Shown piece after piece: positions 1-6,391 of a DNA stretch of 10,179 nucleotides. Positions within the stretch are counted from its first letter, which is position 1; each line of letters begins with the position of its first letter. The position numbers and the translations under genes are program-made. The notes below the pieces were generated by a model that made no database searches, was not told where the DNA came from, and saw only the letters and a list, made by a program, of their open reading frames with translations. This stretch comes from Clostridia bacterium (GTDB lineage Bacteria; Bacillota; Clostridia; Christensenellales; DTU072). Location: the NCBI GenBank assembly GCA_028703745.1, contig JAQVME010000029.1, positions 1-10,179 on the forward strand, in the 5' to 3' direction.

Positions 1-1
1 C

Positions 2-1042
2 ACCCTTGCGGCTGATTCGGATGCCGCCCTTTTATCAATAGGCGCGATATTCGTTAATACCAATCTATCCGCGGCTATGGCGGCTACCGCAACAATGATC
101 TTCACTTGGATTAAATACAAGGAGCCGGATATATCAATGACCTTAAACGGCGCGCTTGCAGGACTGGTCGCAATAACGGCAGGCTGCGACGCGGTCTCCC
201 CTTTGGGCGCAATAATAATTGGCGCAATAGCAGGTATTGTCGTAGTTGTCGGCATAGAGTTTATTGACAAGGTATTAAGAATAGACGATCCGGTAGGAGC
301 TATAGGCGTACATGGCATCTCGGGCGCCCTTGGCACAATATTGGTTGGATTCTTCTCCACCAGCGAAGGTCTTTTTTATGGCGGAGGCGCAAGACTTCTC
401 GGCGTTCAGACCCTCGGCGTAATAAGCGTTATGGCATTTATTGGCGCGGCGGCGTTCCTCACCTTCTTTACCATAAAGAAAACCATTGGATTGCGAGTTT
501 CCAGAGAAGAGGAGCTTATCGGGCTTGATATAAAGGAACACAACCTTGTCGCAAGCTATGCGGATTTTATGCCTTACAATCCCACTGTTAACGGAATCAA
601 GCTAAGAGCCGAGAATAAGGAAGAAAACGAAATTTCAGTTGATTATTTTCCTAAAGGAAATGAAACAAAAGAAGACCTTATGAAAAAGAAAATGTCGAAG
701 CTGGTTATTATTTTCAATCAGACGAAATACGAAGCCTTTATACGGGCAATGAATGATATCGGCATAACCGGCATGACACTGTCTTACGTTCACGGTTGCG
801 GCATTCAAAAGGGAAAGAACGACTATTATAGAGGCGTCAAGTATGACATCAACCTGTTGCCGAAGGTCAAGGTCGAAATTATCGTCAGCGAAATACCTGT
901 AAATACCGTTATTGAGGCGGCAAAGAGCGCGCTTCATACCGGCAACATCGGCGACGGCAAGATATTCGTATACGACGTCGAACGGGTGGTAAAAATCAGA
1001 ACCGGCGAAGAAAACTATTTCGCCCTTCAAGACTGCGACTAA
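2..1042 (+). CDS. Ammonium transporter fused to PII signalling domain (5' partial)
   Basis: Ammonium channel of the Amt/Rh family carrying its own GlnB/GlnK-type regulator as a C-terminal domain. The reading frame is open from base 2, so the N-terminal half of Amt lies outside the window. The visible Amt part covers the last membrane helices and ends near nt 500; the GVHGISG motif at nt 305-325 holds the second histidine of the twin-His pore (codon 311-313). A charged linker of about 60 residues follows. The PII domain runs from about nt 692 to 1015: T-loop with QKGKNDYYRGVKY, whose tyrosine (codon 842-844) aligns with the uridylylated Tyr51 of E. coli GlnB, then LPKVKVEIIV, the B-loop TGNIGDGKIFV and the C-loop KIRTGEE, which bind ATP/ADP and 2-oxoglutarate in this family. 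Normally PII is a separate protein that plugs the channel; here the two are covalently joined. Family call is firm; regulation by modification is inferred only. Confidence 0.95.
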   Translation, partial: TLAADSDAALLSIGAIFVNTNLSAAMAATATMIFTWIKYKEPDISMTLNGALAGLVAITAGCDAVSPLGAIIIGAIAGIVVVVGIEFIDKVLRIDDPVGAIGVHGISGALGTILVGFFSTSEGLFYGGGARLLGVQTLGVISVMAFIGAAAFLTFFTIKKTIGLRVSREEELIGLDIKEHNLVASYADFMPYNPTVNGIKLRAENKEENEISVDYFPKGNETKEDLMKKKMSKLVIIFNQTKYEAFIRAMNDIGITGMTLSYVHGCGIQKGKNDYYRGVKYDINLLPKVKVEIIVSEIPVNTVIEAAKSALHTGNIGDGKIFVYDVERVVKIRTGEENYFALQDCD

Positions 1043-1057
1043 AGAAAAAGCATAAAC

Positions 1058-1098
1058 AAACGGTCTGTCTCGATTTTGAGACAGCCCGTTTATTTTTT
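1058..1098 (+). terminator. Rho-independent terminator after Amt-PII, probably bidirectional
   Basis: Stem AAACGG-t-CTGTCTC (1058-1071) pairs with GAGACAG-c-CCGTTT (1078-1091), 13 pairs with one internal mismatch and a 6-nt loop GATTTT, followed by ATTTTTT. It starts 15 nt after the Amt-PII stop. The gene on the other side is convergent, and the opposite strand reads GTTTATGCTTTTTCTTT after the stem, so it may also serve the minus-strand gene. Confidence 0.8.
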
Positions 1099-1118
1099 GC
1101 CTTAAAATAATTCTAAAA

Positions 1119-1985
1119 TTATTTGAAGCGAATAACGGCTTTTATGGGAAAGTGGTCCGAAGGATATGTGCCTTGTGGATTGGGCGTGCGGATGATTTCG
1201 TACGACTGCGCTGCGAAATGTCCGTCGGAGACAAGTATATAATCTATGGGCGATACACCGTTTGAACCGCCGAAGCCGTTGAAGGTGCCGCCGGAATCGG
1301 ATACCGCCGCCGCATATTTCACATCCTTGAGTATGCCTTGCGTTAGCGCTGTATAATTCGGCGAAAGCTCGTTGAAATTGAAATCTCCCGTCAATATGGC
1401 AGGGCAAGCCAGCGCCTCTATGCGGCTCTTAATTAATTCTACGCTTTGGCTACGCGCAACGTCGCCTTGATGGTCGAAATGCGTATTCAAAAAGACGAAT
1501 TTCGCGCCCGACTTTTTGTCCTTTAGGCGTACTTGAGTACATATCCTGTTTATGCCGGCATCCCAGCCTCGACTCATTTCATCGGGAGTTTCAGACAGCC
1601 AAAAGGTATTTTCTTCCAGCACGGAAAATCTCTTTTTCTTATAAAAAACCGCCGCCGCCTCGCTGAAAAACGGAATATTGTCTCTGAACAAGCCGTAAAA
1701 GCCGTACTCCCCGCCCAGTTGCTCTTTGAAAAAATCGTACTGTATCTCTTTGAGTTCTTGGAATCCAATAATGTCCGGACTGCTACCCTCAATGACACCC
1801 AGTATCGAGTCTGTCCTATTGTCCCAGTTGTTGAGTTGGCTTGACTCAAGGGTTATGGTACGTATGTTGAAACTCATCACGGTCAAAGGCGCGTCCGGGT
1901 CATAAACCCTGACGCCCGTCGCCGAAAGCGCGAAGACTCCGGAGAGCATCAACATCAATATTATTACTGCCAAAATTTTTTTCAT
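1119..1985 (-). CDS. Exported endonuclease/exonuclease/phosphatase family hydrolase
   Basis: 288-aa protein of the EEP (DNase I-like/sphingomyelinase-like) superfamily, metal-dependent phosphodiesterases acting on nucleic acids, phospholipids or phosphoinositides. Residues 1-20 are a basic start plus hydrophobic stretch, a signal peptide without a lipobox cysteine, so it is likely secreted. The catalytic set is complete: VMSFNIR (Asn40), GFQE (Glu77), LNTHFDH (His169), TGDFN (Asp201, Asn203), IDYILV (Asp248) and SDHFPIKA (Asp277-His278). Start chosen at 1985 because AGGTG (1991-1995) lies 5 nt upstream. It is monocistronic: convergent with Amt-PII and divergent from the FAD protein. The substrate cannot be read from the sequence; similarity is to the general secreted EEP group rather than to exonuclease III. 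Confidence 0.9.
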   Translation of the reverse strand: MKKILAVIILMLMLSGVFALSATGVRVYDPDAPLTVMSFNIRTITLESSQLNNWDNRTDSILGVIEGSSPDIIGFQELKEIQYDFFKEQLGGEYGFYGLFRDNIPFFSEAAAVFYKKKRFSVLEENTFWLSETPDEMSRGWDAGINRICTQVRLKDKKSGAKFVFLNTHFDHQGDVARSQSVELIKSRIEALACPAILTGDFNFNELSPNYTALTQGILKDVKYAAAVSDSGGTFNGFGGSNGVSPIDYILVSDGHFAAQSYEIIRTPNPQGTYPSDHFPIKAVIRFK

Positions 1986-2001
1986 AGAATCACCTAAATA
2001 A

Positions 2002-2030
2002 AGGATACCATATTTTCAAATTCCTGACAA
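2002..2030 (-). promoter_or_regulatory. Candidate promoter for the EEP hydrolase gene
   Basis: On the minus strand TTGTCA (2030-2025) is followed after 17 nt by TATCCT (2007-2002), preceded by TGG as in an extended -10. The predicted transcript would start near 1995, giving a leader of only about 10 nt that begins at the ribosome binding site. That is tight, so the call is uncertain. Confidence 0.4.
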
Positions 2031-2079
2031 TACTATGTCAGTAAACAAAATTGGTACAATTTGTTTAACTATTGTCTGG
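2023..2079. promoter_or_regulatory. Nested dyads in divergent promoter region (operator candidate)
   Basis: Three symmetric elements lie between two divergent genes. CTGACA-atacta-TGTCAG (2024-2041) is a perfect 6-bp inverted repeat. AAACAAAATTG (2043-2053) and CAATTTGTTT (2057-2066) pair with one bulged A around GTA. CCTGACAATA (2023-2032) and TATTGTCTGG (2070-2079) are inverted copies matching at 9 of 10 positions. The outer copies overlap or adjoin the candidate -35 regions of both genes, as expected for regulator binding sites. No regulator gene is present in the window. Confidence 0.5.
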
Positions 2080-2093
2080 CAGTATGGTAATAT
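2065..2093 (+). promoter_or_regulatory. Candidate promoter for the FAD protein gene
   Basis: TTAACT (2065-2070), 17-nt spacer, TAATAT (2088-2093) with an upstream TGG matching an extended -10. Transcription would start near 2100, close to the AAAGGA ribosome site (2101-2106). An alternative pairing, TTGTTT (2061-2066) with TATGGT (2083-2088), is also possible. Confidence 0.4.
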
Positions 2094-2110
2094 TTATATA
2101 AAAGGATTGT

Positions 2111-3664
2111 ATGCAAAGAATAACCGACTTAAAATTATCTCCCGACGACAACATCAAACTGCTTGCAGAGGCTGCAAAAGCCGCGGATATTCCTGCAACA
2201 GAAATCAAGGGCTTTGAAATAATAAAGAAGTCCGTTGACGCGCGCAACAAGAACGGTATTAAACTCATATATACCGTTGACATATCGAAAGACGTCATCA
2301 GCAAGCCGCCCGTTGCCTTTGAGAAAGCACAAAAGAAGCCCGCGCACCCGCCCATTATCATCGGCTCGGGACCCTCCGGACTTTTTTGCGCGCTCTTTCT
2401 CGCCGAGGCAGGACTTTGTCCCGTGATAATAGAGCGAGGCGGAAGGGCGGATATACGCGAGCAGAAGGTAAAGCAGTTTTCGGAGAGCGGCATACTCGAC
2501 ATCAACTGCAATATACAGTTCGGCGAGGGCGGCGCGGGAACCTTTTCGGACGGCAAGCTCACCACACAAATAAAGAGCCCCTGGCGTCAAACCGTGTTGC
2601 GTCTCTTCGCCGAGGCAGGCGCTCCGGAAGAAATATTGTATTTGAACAAACCGCACATAGGCACGGACAACCTCGTGAAAATAGTACAAGAGTTCCGCAA
2701 AAGGATTATTTCGCTGGGCGGCGTTTTCCTTTTTGACACGCTGTGCGACGACATAATTATTAGCGGCGGCAAGGCTGTCGGCGTGCGTTGCGGAGAAAAA
2801 GAGCTTACTTCCGATTGCGTAGTGCTGGCAATAGGTCACAGTGCCAGAGACACCTACGAAATGCTATACAAAAAGGGAGTGTTCATGGAACAAAAAGAGT
2901 TCTCCTGCGGCCTTCGCATAGAACACCCCCAGAAGCTTATCGACCTCAGCCAATACGGCAAAAAATACTCCGGTCATCCGGCGCTCGGCAAAGCCGATTA
3001 CAAACTCGTCAGCCACACTCCGGACGGACGCGCCGTTTATACCTTCTGTATGTGCCCGGGCGGCAAGGTGGTGCCGGCATCGTCCGAAGAAGGTTGTGTT
3101 GTCACTAACGGCATGAGTCTATACGCAAGAGACGGACAAAACGCCAACAGCACGCTGCTATATAACATCAAACCCGACGATTTGGGCTCCGATAATCCAC
3201 TTTCCGGTATGCTATTTCAGCGCAATATCGAAAGCAAGGCTTATAATTTTGGAGGAGGCGGCTACGCCGCTCCCGTACAGCTTGTCGGCGATTTTTTGAA
3301 GCGCGCCGACACCAAAGGCTTCGGCGAGGTACTGCCCTCCTATACTCCGTCTACGGCGTTCGCGCGTCTGGACAAGTTCTTTGACGAAAAGCAATACCGC
3401 GCTTTTGCTTATGCCCTAAAGGATATGTCAAGGTATATCGAGGGCTTCGATATGCCCTCCGCCGTGCTGACAGCAGTAGAATCAAGGAGTTCGGCGCCTC
3501 TCCGCATAACGCGCGGAGAAGACCTGCAGAGCATAAACACATCCGGGCTTTTCCCCATAGGCGAGGGTTGCGGCTATGCCGGCGGCATAATGAGCTCTGC
3601 GATAGACGGCATCAGGACGGCAAAAGCCATAATTGAGAATAATAATTTATACAGCAATAAGTAA
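2111..3664 (+). CDS. COG2509-type NAD(P)/FAD-dependent dehydrogenase
   Basis: 517-aa flavoprotein of the COG2509 group of predicted FAD-dependent dehydrogenases; the physiological substrate of the family is not established. An N-terminal domain of about 75 residues, with the characteristic KKSVDARNKNGIKLIYTVDI stretch (39-58), precedes a Rossmann FAD-binding motif GSGPSG (85-90) and the acidic end of beta-2, IIERG (106-110). The family signature GEGGAGTFSDGKL is at 138-150, TFCMCPGG at 311-318, and the closing FAD-contact segment GEGCGYAGGIMSSAIDG at 484-500. Length and motif order are normal for the family, and no frameshift is visible. Start at 2111 has AAAGGA 4 nt upstream. No signal peptide or membrane segment, so cytoplasmic. 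It lies 66 nt before the CDGSH protein on the same strand, suggesting a shared redox role, which is inference. Confidence 0.9.
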   Translation: MQRITDLKLSPDDNIKLLAEAAKAADIPATEIKGFEIIKKSVDARNKNGIKLIYTVDISKDVISKPPVAFEKAQKKPAHPPIIIGSGPSGLFCALFLAEAGLCPVIIERGGRADIREQKVKQFSESGILDINCNIQFGEGGAGTFSDGKLTTQIKSPWRQTVLRLFAEAGAPEEILYLNKPHIGTDNLVKIVQEFRKRIISLGGVFLFDTLCDDIIISGGKAVGVRCGEKELTSDCVVLAIGHSARDTYEMLYKKGVFMEQKEFSCGLRIEHPQKLIDLSQYGKKYSGHPALGKADYKLVSHTPDGRAVYTFCMCPGGKVVPASSEEGCVVTNGMSLYARDGQNANSTLLYNIKPDDLGSDNPLSGMLFQRNIESKAYNFGGGGYAAPVQLVGDFLKRADTKGFGEVLPSYTPSTAFARLDKFFDEKQYRAFAYALKDMSRYIEGFDMPSAVLTAVESRSSAPLRITRGEDLQSINTSGLFPIGEGCGYAGGIMSSAIDGIRTAKAIIENNNLYSNK

Positions 3665-3730
3665 ATCCTCTTCATAATTGGCGGCATAATGCGGCATATA
3701 ATAACCAAAACGGCAATAAACAAGGATAAC

Positions 3731-4402
3731 ATGGAACAAAAAATAGTCATTTCAAAGGACGGACCGTATATCGTCAGCGGCGGTATTCCTCTCAGCGAGA
3801 AAATAATTACCCCGGTGCACAACCATTATGTGTTGACCGACGGAAAAGTCTTGCCTCAAAAAACGGTTTATGCTCTTTGCCGCTGCGGAAGCAGCCTAAG
3901 CGCCCCCTTTTGCGACGGCATTCACGTTAAAACGGGCTTTGATGGCAGCGAGACGGCGTCAAGGCAGAACTTCAACGACAGGATACAAGAAAAAATTGAG
4001 GGTAAGCTGGTCGATTTGCTGGACGACGGCAGATGCGCCTTTGCACGGTTCTGCCACCGCGAAAAAGGCGACGCTTGGACGCTGGCGGAGAACGCCGCTT
4101 GCGAGGCAGACAAACATGAAGCCATAACCGCGGCTTACGAATGTCCGTCGGGGCGGCTGGTCGTCCTCGAAAAGGACGGCGCAGAAATCGAACCCCCTCA
4201 CACTCCGTCAATAGAAATCTGGCAGGATCCCGAAGAAGGCGTAAGCGGCCCTATAGTAGTAAAGGGCTATATAAAAATAGTGTCCTCCGACGGCTTTGAA
4301 TACGAGCGGCGCAACCGCGTGGCGCTTTGCAGGTGCGGCGGTTCCCACAACAAACCCTTCTGCGACGCTATTCATGTGGGTATAAAATATTCAGATAGGT
4401 GA
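3731..4402 (+). CDS. Iron-sulfur protein with two CDGSH motifs and a central Cys cluster
   Basis: 223-aa cytoplasmic protein. Two CDGSH-type motifs, each expected to bind a [2Fe-2S] cluster through three Cys and one His, lie at CRCGSSLSAPFCDGIH (Cys50, Cys52, Cys61, His65) and CRCGGSHNKPFCDAIH (Cys200, Cys202, Cys211, His215). The second has Ala where Gly of the CDGxH consensus normally sits. Between them, residues 98-150 resemble the divergent 4Fe-4S Fer4_19 domain (as in E. coli YjdI), with Cys102, Cys108, Cys124 and Cys138, the last in ECPSGRLVV. Related two-CDGSH bacterial proteins begin with a DGPYxVxGG segment, also seen here. I start it at 3731 rather than the in-frame ATG at 3689, because AAGGAT lies 4 nt upstream of 3731 and 3689 has no convincing site. 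Probably co-transcribed with the FAD protein; a lone TATAAT at 3697-3702 lacks a good -35. Role is electron transfer or redox/iron sensing, not determinable further. Confidence 0.88.
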   Translation: MEQKIVISKDGPYIVSGGIPLSEKIITPVHNHYVLTDGKVLPQKTVYALCRCGSSLSAPFCDGIHVKTGFDGSETASRQNFNDRIQEKIEGKLVDLLDDGRCAFARFCHREKGDAWTLAENAACEADKHEAITAAYECPSGRLVVLEKDGAEIEPPHTPSIEIWQDPEEGVSGPIVVKGYIKIVSSDGFEYERRNRVALCRCGGSHNKPFCDAIHVGIKYSDR

Positions 4403-4466
4403 AATTCGACTTAATTTTCTATCAAAATATACTTTGGCGGGTTTTTCCTTAAACAGTAGGAAAGCC

Positions 4467-4536
4467 GATGAGATTTCTCCGCTCCGGTCGAAATGACAAT
4501 CATATGTCATCCCGACTGTAATGGAGGGATCTCATC
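4467..4536. repeat. Palindromic intergenic repeat, copy 1
   Basis: A 32-bp left arm (4467-4498, beginning GATGAGATTTCTCC) and 32-bp right arm (4505-4536, ending GGGATCTCATC) form an inverted repeat around a 6-nt loop: 24 of 32 positions pair exactly and 4 more can pair as G-U in the plus-strand RNA. Bases 4470-4501 match 31 of 32 bases at 8914-8945 in copy 2. It lies between two convergent genes and could act as a transcript end or a REP/MITE-like element. The rest of the 211-bp spacer (4403-4613) holds no gene or canonical terminator that I can see. Confidence 0.85.
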
Positions 4537-4613
4537 CGTATCAAGCGACCAATATTAGCATAGCAATTTTGGAATTTGGGCCGGAAGGCTGGCAACTTTT
4601 GTCAATTTCGAAC

Positions 4614-5897
4614 CTATTTTTTCAAACCAGCCGTCTTTTTCGTCCAGTAGCTCCTATATCTAAAACCGCCTTTTGCGAAAACAATATCCTTGCCTTCAAA
4701 CGGCTTAAGATATTTTTCTACAAGTTCCGCAACCTTCAGCCAGCTTTCTTTCATTAGCTTGGCGCGGTTTGGGGCATTATCGCAAAAATCCTTCAAATAC
4801 TTTTGTTCGAAGGCGTCACGCTCGGCAATATAAGCGGCTTTGTCTATCTGTCCGGACAAAATAAGCCTGTTCAACCTCTCCAAACGGAGCCAGAAACGCT
4901 TGGCGCTCTCTTCGTCTTCTGTAGGAACAGGCATATCTGCATCTAAGACCGCAGGTTTGAAAACGCTGAGGCAGGGCAAAGACGAGCCGGTAATGAAATA
5001 ATACTTTTCTTTGCCTAAAGATGCCACATAGCTGCCCGTGGTGTGGTCGCCTATCAGTCCGCCGCCATGCATACATATTGAGCCGACAGAGCTTGTGTCC
5101 TCTCGGAACTCGGGAGCGTGACTGCGCAGAATATCTATCATAGTAAGCGCTGTGATGTGTCCTTTGCTAGCTTCGAGTTTTTGCATGGCTTGGCACCGTC
5201 TGCCCCTCGCCTTAGCAAAATGCGTAAACAGCTTGTCGCTATAGCATGCGGCAAAAGAAAACTCGCTGTCAATTTTGCAACGGCGTTTCTTTATGGCGTT
5301 ACTGATCGCGTCCGGATGAATAATGTCATAATCGTTTGTGATTGAAAGGCAGTTTGATATGGCGTAAAAATCCTTGACCTTCTTGGCGGCATAATATTTG
5401 CCCGCAGTTTCAAGCACGTAGGCTTCATTCCCGTCGGCTATCAGGAATGAATTGTGGTAGTGGAATTCGTGGTCGTATCCACAGTTGCCTCCCTGCCCGT
5501 ACAACTCAAGCAGCCCAATTATCAGCTCCAGCGCCTGCTGCGCCGTTGCCGTTCTTTCAAGCGCAAGACGCAGAAAATCCATACCGATAAGGCTGGTTTC
5601 GCCCTTCTTTTCTCTGGTAAAAACGGCTTCGTTGCCTATGTTAAGACCGAACTCGTTGAAGCCCATTTCGGCGCCCCATATCCAGTCGGGCTTGAGTAGC
5701 ACTACCTCATTTGTGTGCGCTACCTGCGGAATGGCGACATAGGTCAGCTTTACGGACGGCTCGACGTCCGGATCATAATCCTTTGCGGGATAACGCACGA
5801 CGAGATGCGGCTCGTTTGCGCCGCGGTCGGAGTTCTTCGCAAAAAGCATGGCTCCGCCGCTTGTCGCAGAGGGCACAGCTACCATCGTGTCACACAT
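4614..5897 (-). CDS. C69 family peptidase, secernin-like
   Basis: 427-aa N-terminal-nucleophile peptidase of family C69 (peptidase U34/dipeptidase A), closest in pattern to the secernin branch. The protein begins MCDTMVAV: Cys2 becomes the N-terminal nucleophile once Met is removed. Family landmarks follow: FAKNSDR (19-25), PDWIWGAEMGFNEFGLNIGNE (70-90), GMDFLRLALER (105-115), YGQGGN (133-138), YVLETAGKYYAAKKV (160-174) and TGSSLPCLSVFKP (303-315). It probably hydrolyses dipeptides in the cytoplasm; there is no signal peptide. An in-frame ATG at 5951 is rejected as start because AGGTGA (5902-5907) is 4 nt before 5897, Cys2 fits the mechanism, and 5951 lies upstream of a candidate promoter. 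Stop is TAG. The only same-strand neighbour upstream is the 52-aa gene, 75 nt away. Substrate range and true secernin orthology are uncertain. Confidence 0.9.
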   Translation of the reverse strand: MCDTMVAVPSATSGGAMLFAKNSDRGANEPHLVVRYPAKDYDPDVEPSVKLTYVAIPQVAHTNEVVLLKPDWIWGAEMGFNEFGLNIGNEAVFTREKKGETSLIGMDFLRLALERTATAQQALELIIGLLELYGQGGNCGYDHEFHYHNSFLIADGNEAYVLETAGKYYAAKKVKDFYAISNCLSITNDYDIIHPDAISNAIKKRRCKIDSEFSFAACYSDKLFTHFAKARGRRCQAMQKLEASKGHITALTMIDILRSHAPEFREDTSSVGSICMHGGGLIGDHTTGSYVASLGKEKYYFITGSSLPCLSVFKPAVLDADMPVPTEDEESAKRFWLRLERLNRLILSGQIDKAAYIAERDAFEQKYLKDFCDNAPNRAKLMKESWLKVAELVEKYLKPFEGKDIVFAKGGFRYRSYWTKKTAGLKK

Positions 5898-5929
5898 ATA
5901 TTCACCTCGGTTTTTGCTTTTGTAAATAA

Positions 5930-5964
5930 ATGATAACACATAGCTAACCACTGCGCAAGTGCGC
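5930..5964 (-). promoter_or_regulatory. Candidate promoter of the C69 peptidase with palindrome over -35
   Basis: On the minus strand TTGCGC (5958-5953), 17 nt, then TATCAT (5935-5930) preceded by TGT, an extended -10 with 5 of 6 consensus bases. The -35 lies inside the perfect dyad GCGCA-AG-TGCGC (5953-5964 on the plus strand), a possible repressor or activator site. The leader to the ATG at 5897 would be about 25 nt. Confidence 0.5.
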
Positions 5965-5972
5965 CTTTTCTC

Positions 5973-6131
5973 TTATTGGTTTTTTACGACGATGACGAAT
6001 TTTTCTCCGCTTGTTAATTGTACAGAAAAATTATGTATTTCGTCGGCAGCGTTTTCGAGGATGGATTCTACGCTTTCGATTTCCGTAAAAACACATTCCG
6101 AAACCAGTTCCGAAAATTCTTGTACTGTCAT
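5973..6131 (-). CDS. Small hypothetical protein, 52 aa
   Basis: A short gene below usual length cut-offs. It encodes 52 residues starting MTVQEFSELVSECVF and ending KFVIVVKNQ, with TAA stop. Support: AAAGGAGGTG (6145-6136), an almost ideal Shine-Dalgarno, lies 4 nt before the ATG, and a strong promoter sits just upstream. The protein is acidic in its first 32 residues (many Glu/Asp, predicted helix: SELVSECVFTEIESVESILE), followed by a short strand-like end rich in Val. One cysteine (residue 13), no signal peptide or membrane segment. I recognise no family. The 75-nt gap to the C69 peptidase has no terminator, so read-through is possible, although that gene appears to have its own promoter. 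The overlapping plus-strand frame (5959-6147) lacks these signals. Confidence 0.72.
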   Translation of the reverse strand: MTVQEFSELVSECVFTEIESVESILENAADEIHNFSVQLTSGEKFVIVVKNQ

Positions 6132-6157
6132 TTGGCACCTCCTTTGATTGTCAATTT

Positions 6158-6186
6158 ATTGTATAATTGCCGCCGGACATAGTCAA
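6158..6186 (-). promoter_or_regulatory. Sigma-A-type promoter for the 52-aa gene
   Basis: On the minus strand TTGACT (6186-6181), exact 17-nt spacer, TACAAT (6163-6158): five of six consensus bases in each box. Start of transcription would be near 6151, giving a leader of about 20 nt that contains the ribosome site at 6145-6136. Confidence 0.7.
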
Positions 6187-6221
6187 ACTATATGACAAAC
6201 CGTAGATAATAATAAACAGTA

Positions 6222-6256
6222 AAAAAGCGCGGTATTTTGTCGAAATACGGCTTTTT
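6222..6256. terminator. Bidirectional terminator-like hairpin between divergent genes
   Basis: AAAAAGC (6222-6228) pairs with GCTTTTT (6250-6256) and GTATTT (6232-6237) with AAATAC (6243-6248), loop TGTCG, giving a T-run on both strands (minus strand continues GCGCTTTTTT). It lies between the two divergent promoters, upstream of both genes, so it would insulate each from antisense or upstream transcription. The flank 6257-6340 holds additional short inverted repeats but no supported gene. Confidence 0.5.
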
Positions 6257-6340
6257 AGGGCGAAAGCCACAAATGAACAGCGCCCAAAAGAGTGTTTTTT
6301 GTCGTATAAGCTCTTCGGAAGGCAATTCTTTGAAATATCT

Positions 6341-6368
6341 TTGCAACGACGTCGGGTTATGTTATAAT
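6341..6368 (+). promoter_or_regulatory. Promoter of the lemA operon
   Basis: TTGCAA (6341-6346), 16-nt spacer, perfect TATAAT (6363-6368) with TGT directly before it (extended -10). A run of ten A follows (6369-6378) and the ribosome site AGGTGGTGA at 6380-6388 precedes the ATG at 6392. The predicted leader is under 20 nt. Confidence 0.75.
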
Positions 6369-6391
6369 AAAAAAAAAACAGGTGGTGAAAT

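Noticed and set aside
2135..2839. Minus-strand 234-codon frame inside the FAD protein gene
   Set aside because: Antisense shadow of a conserved flavoprotein, no start signal.
3681..3702. Short direct repeat GCGGCATAAT/GCGGCATATAAT between the FAD and CDGSH genes
   Set aside because: Only about 10 bp and also echoed in nearby coding sequence; too short to call an attachment site or regulatory repeat.
3689..3730. Earlier in-frame ATG for the CDGSH protein
   Set aside because: Lacks a ribosome site, and the first 14 residues do not resemble the family start, whereas 3731 has AAGGAT at proper spacing.
5898..5951. 18-residue N-terminal extension of the C69 peptidase
   Set aside because: Would bury the Cys2 nucleophile and start upstream of the predicted -10 box.
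5959..6147. Plus-strand 62-codon frame
   Set aside because: Antisense to the 52-aa gene, which has the far better ribosome site and promoter.
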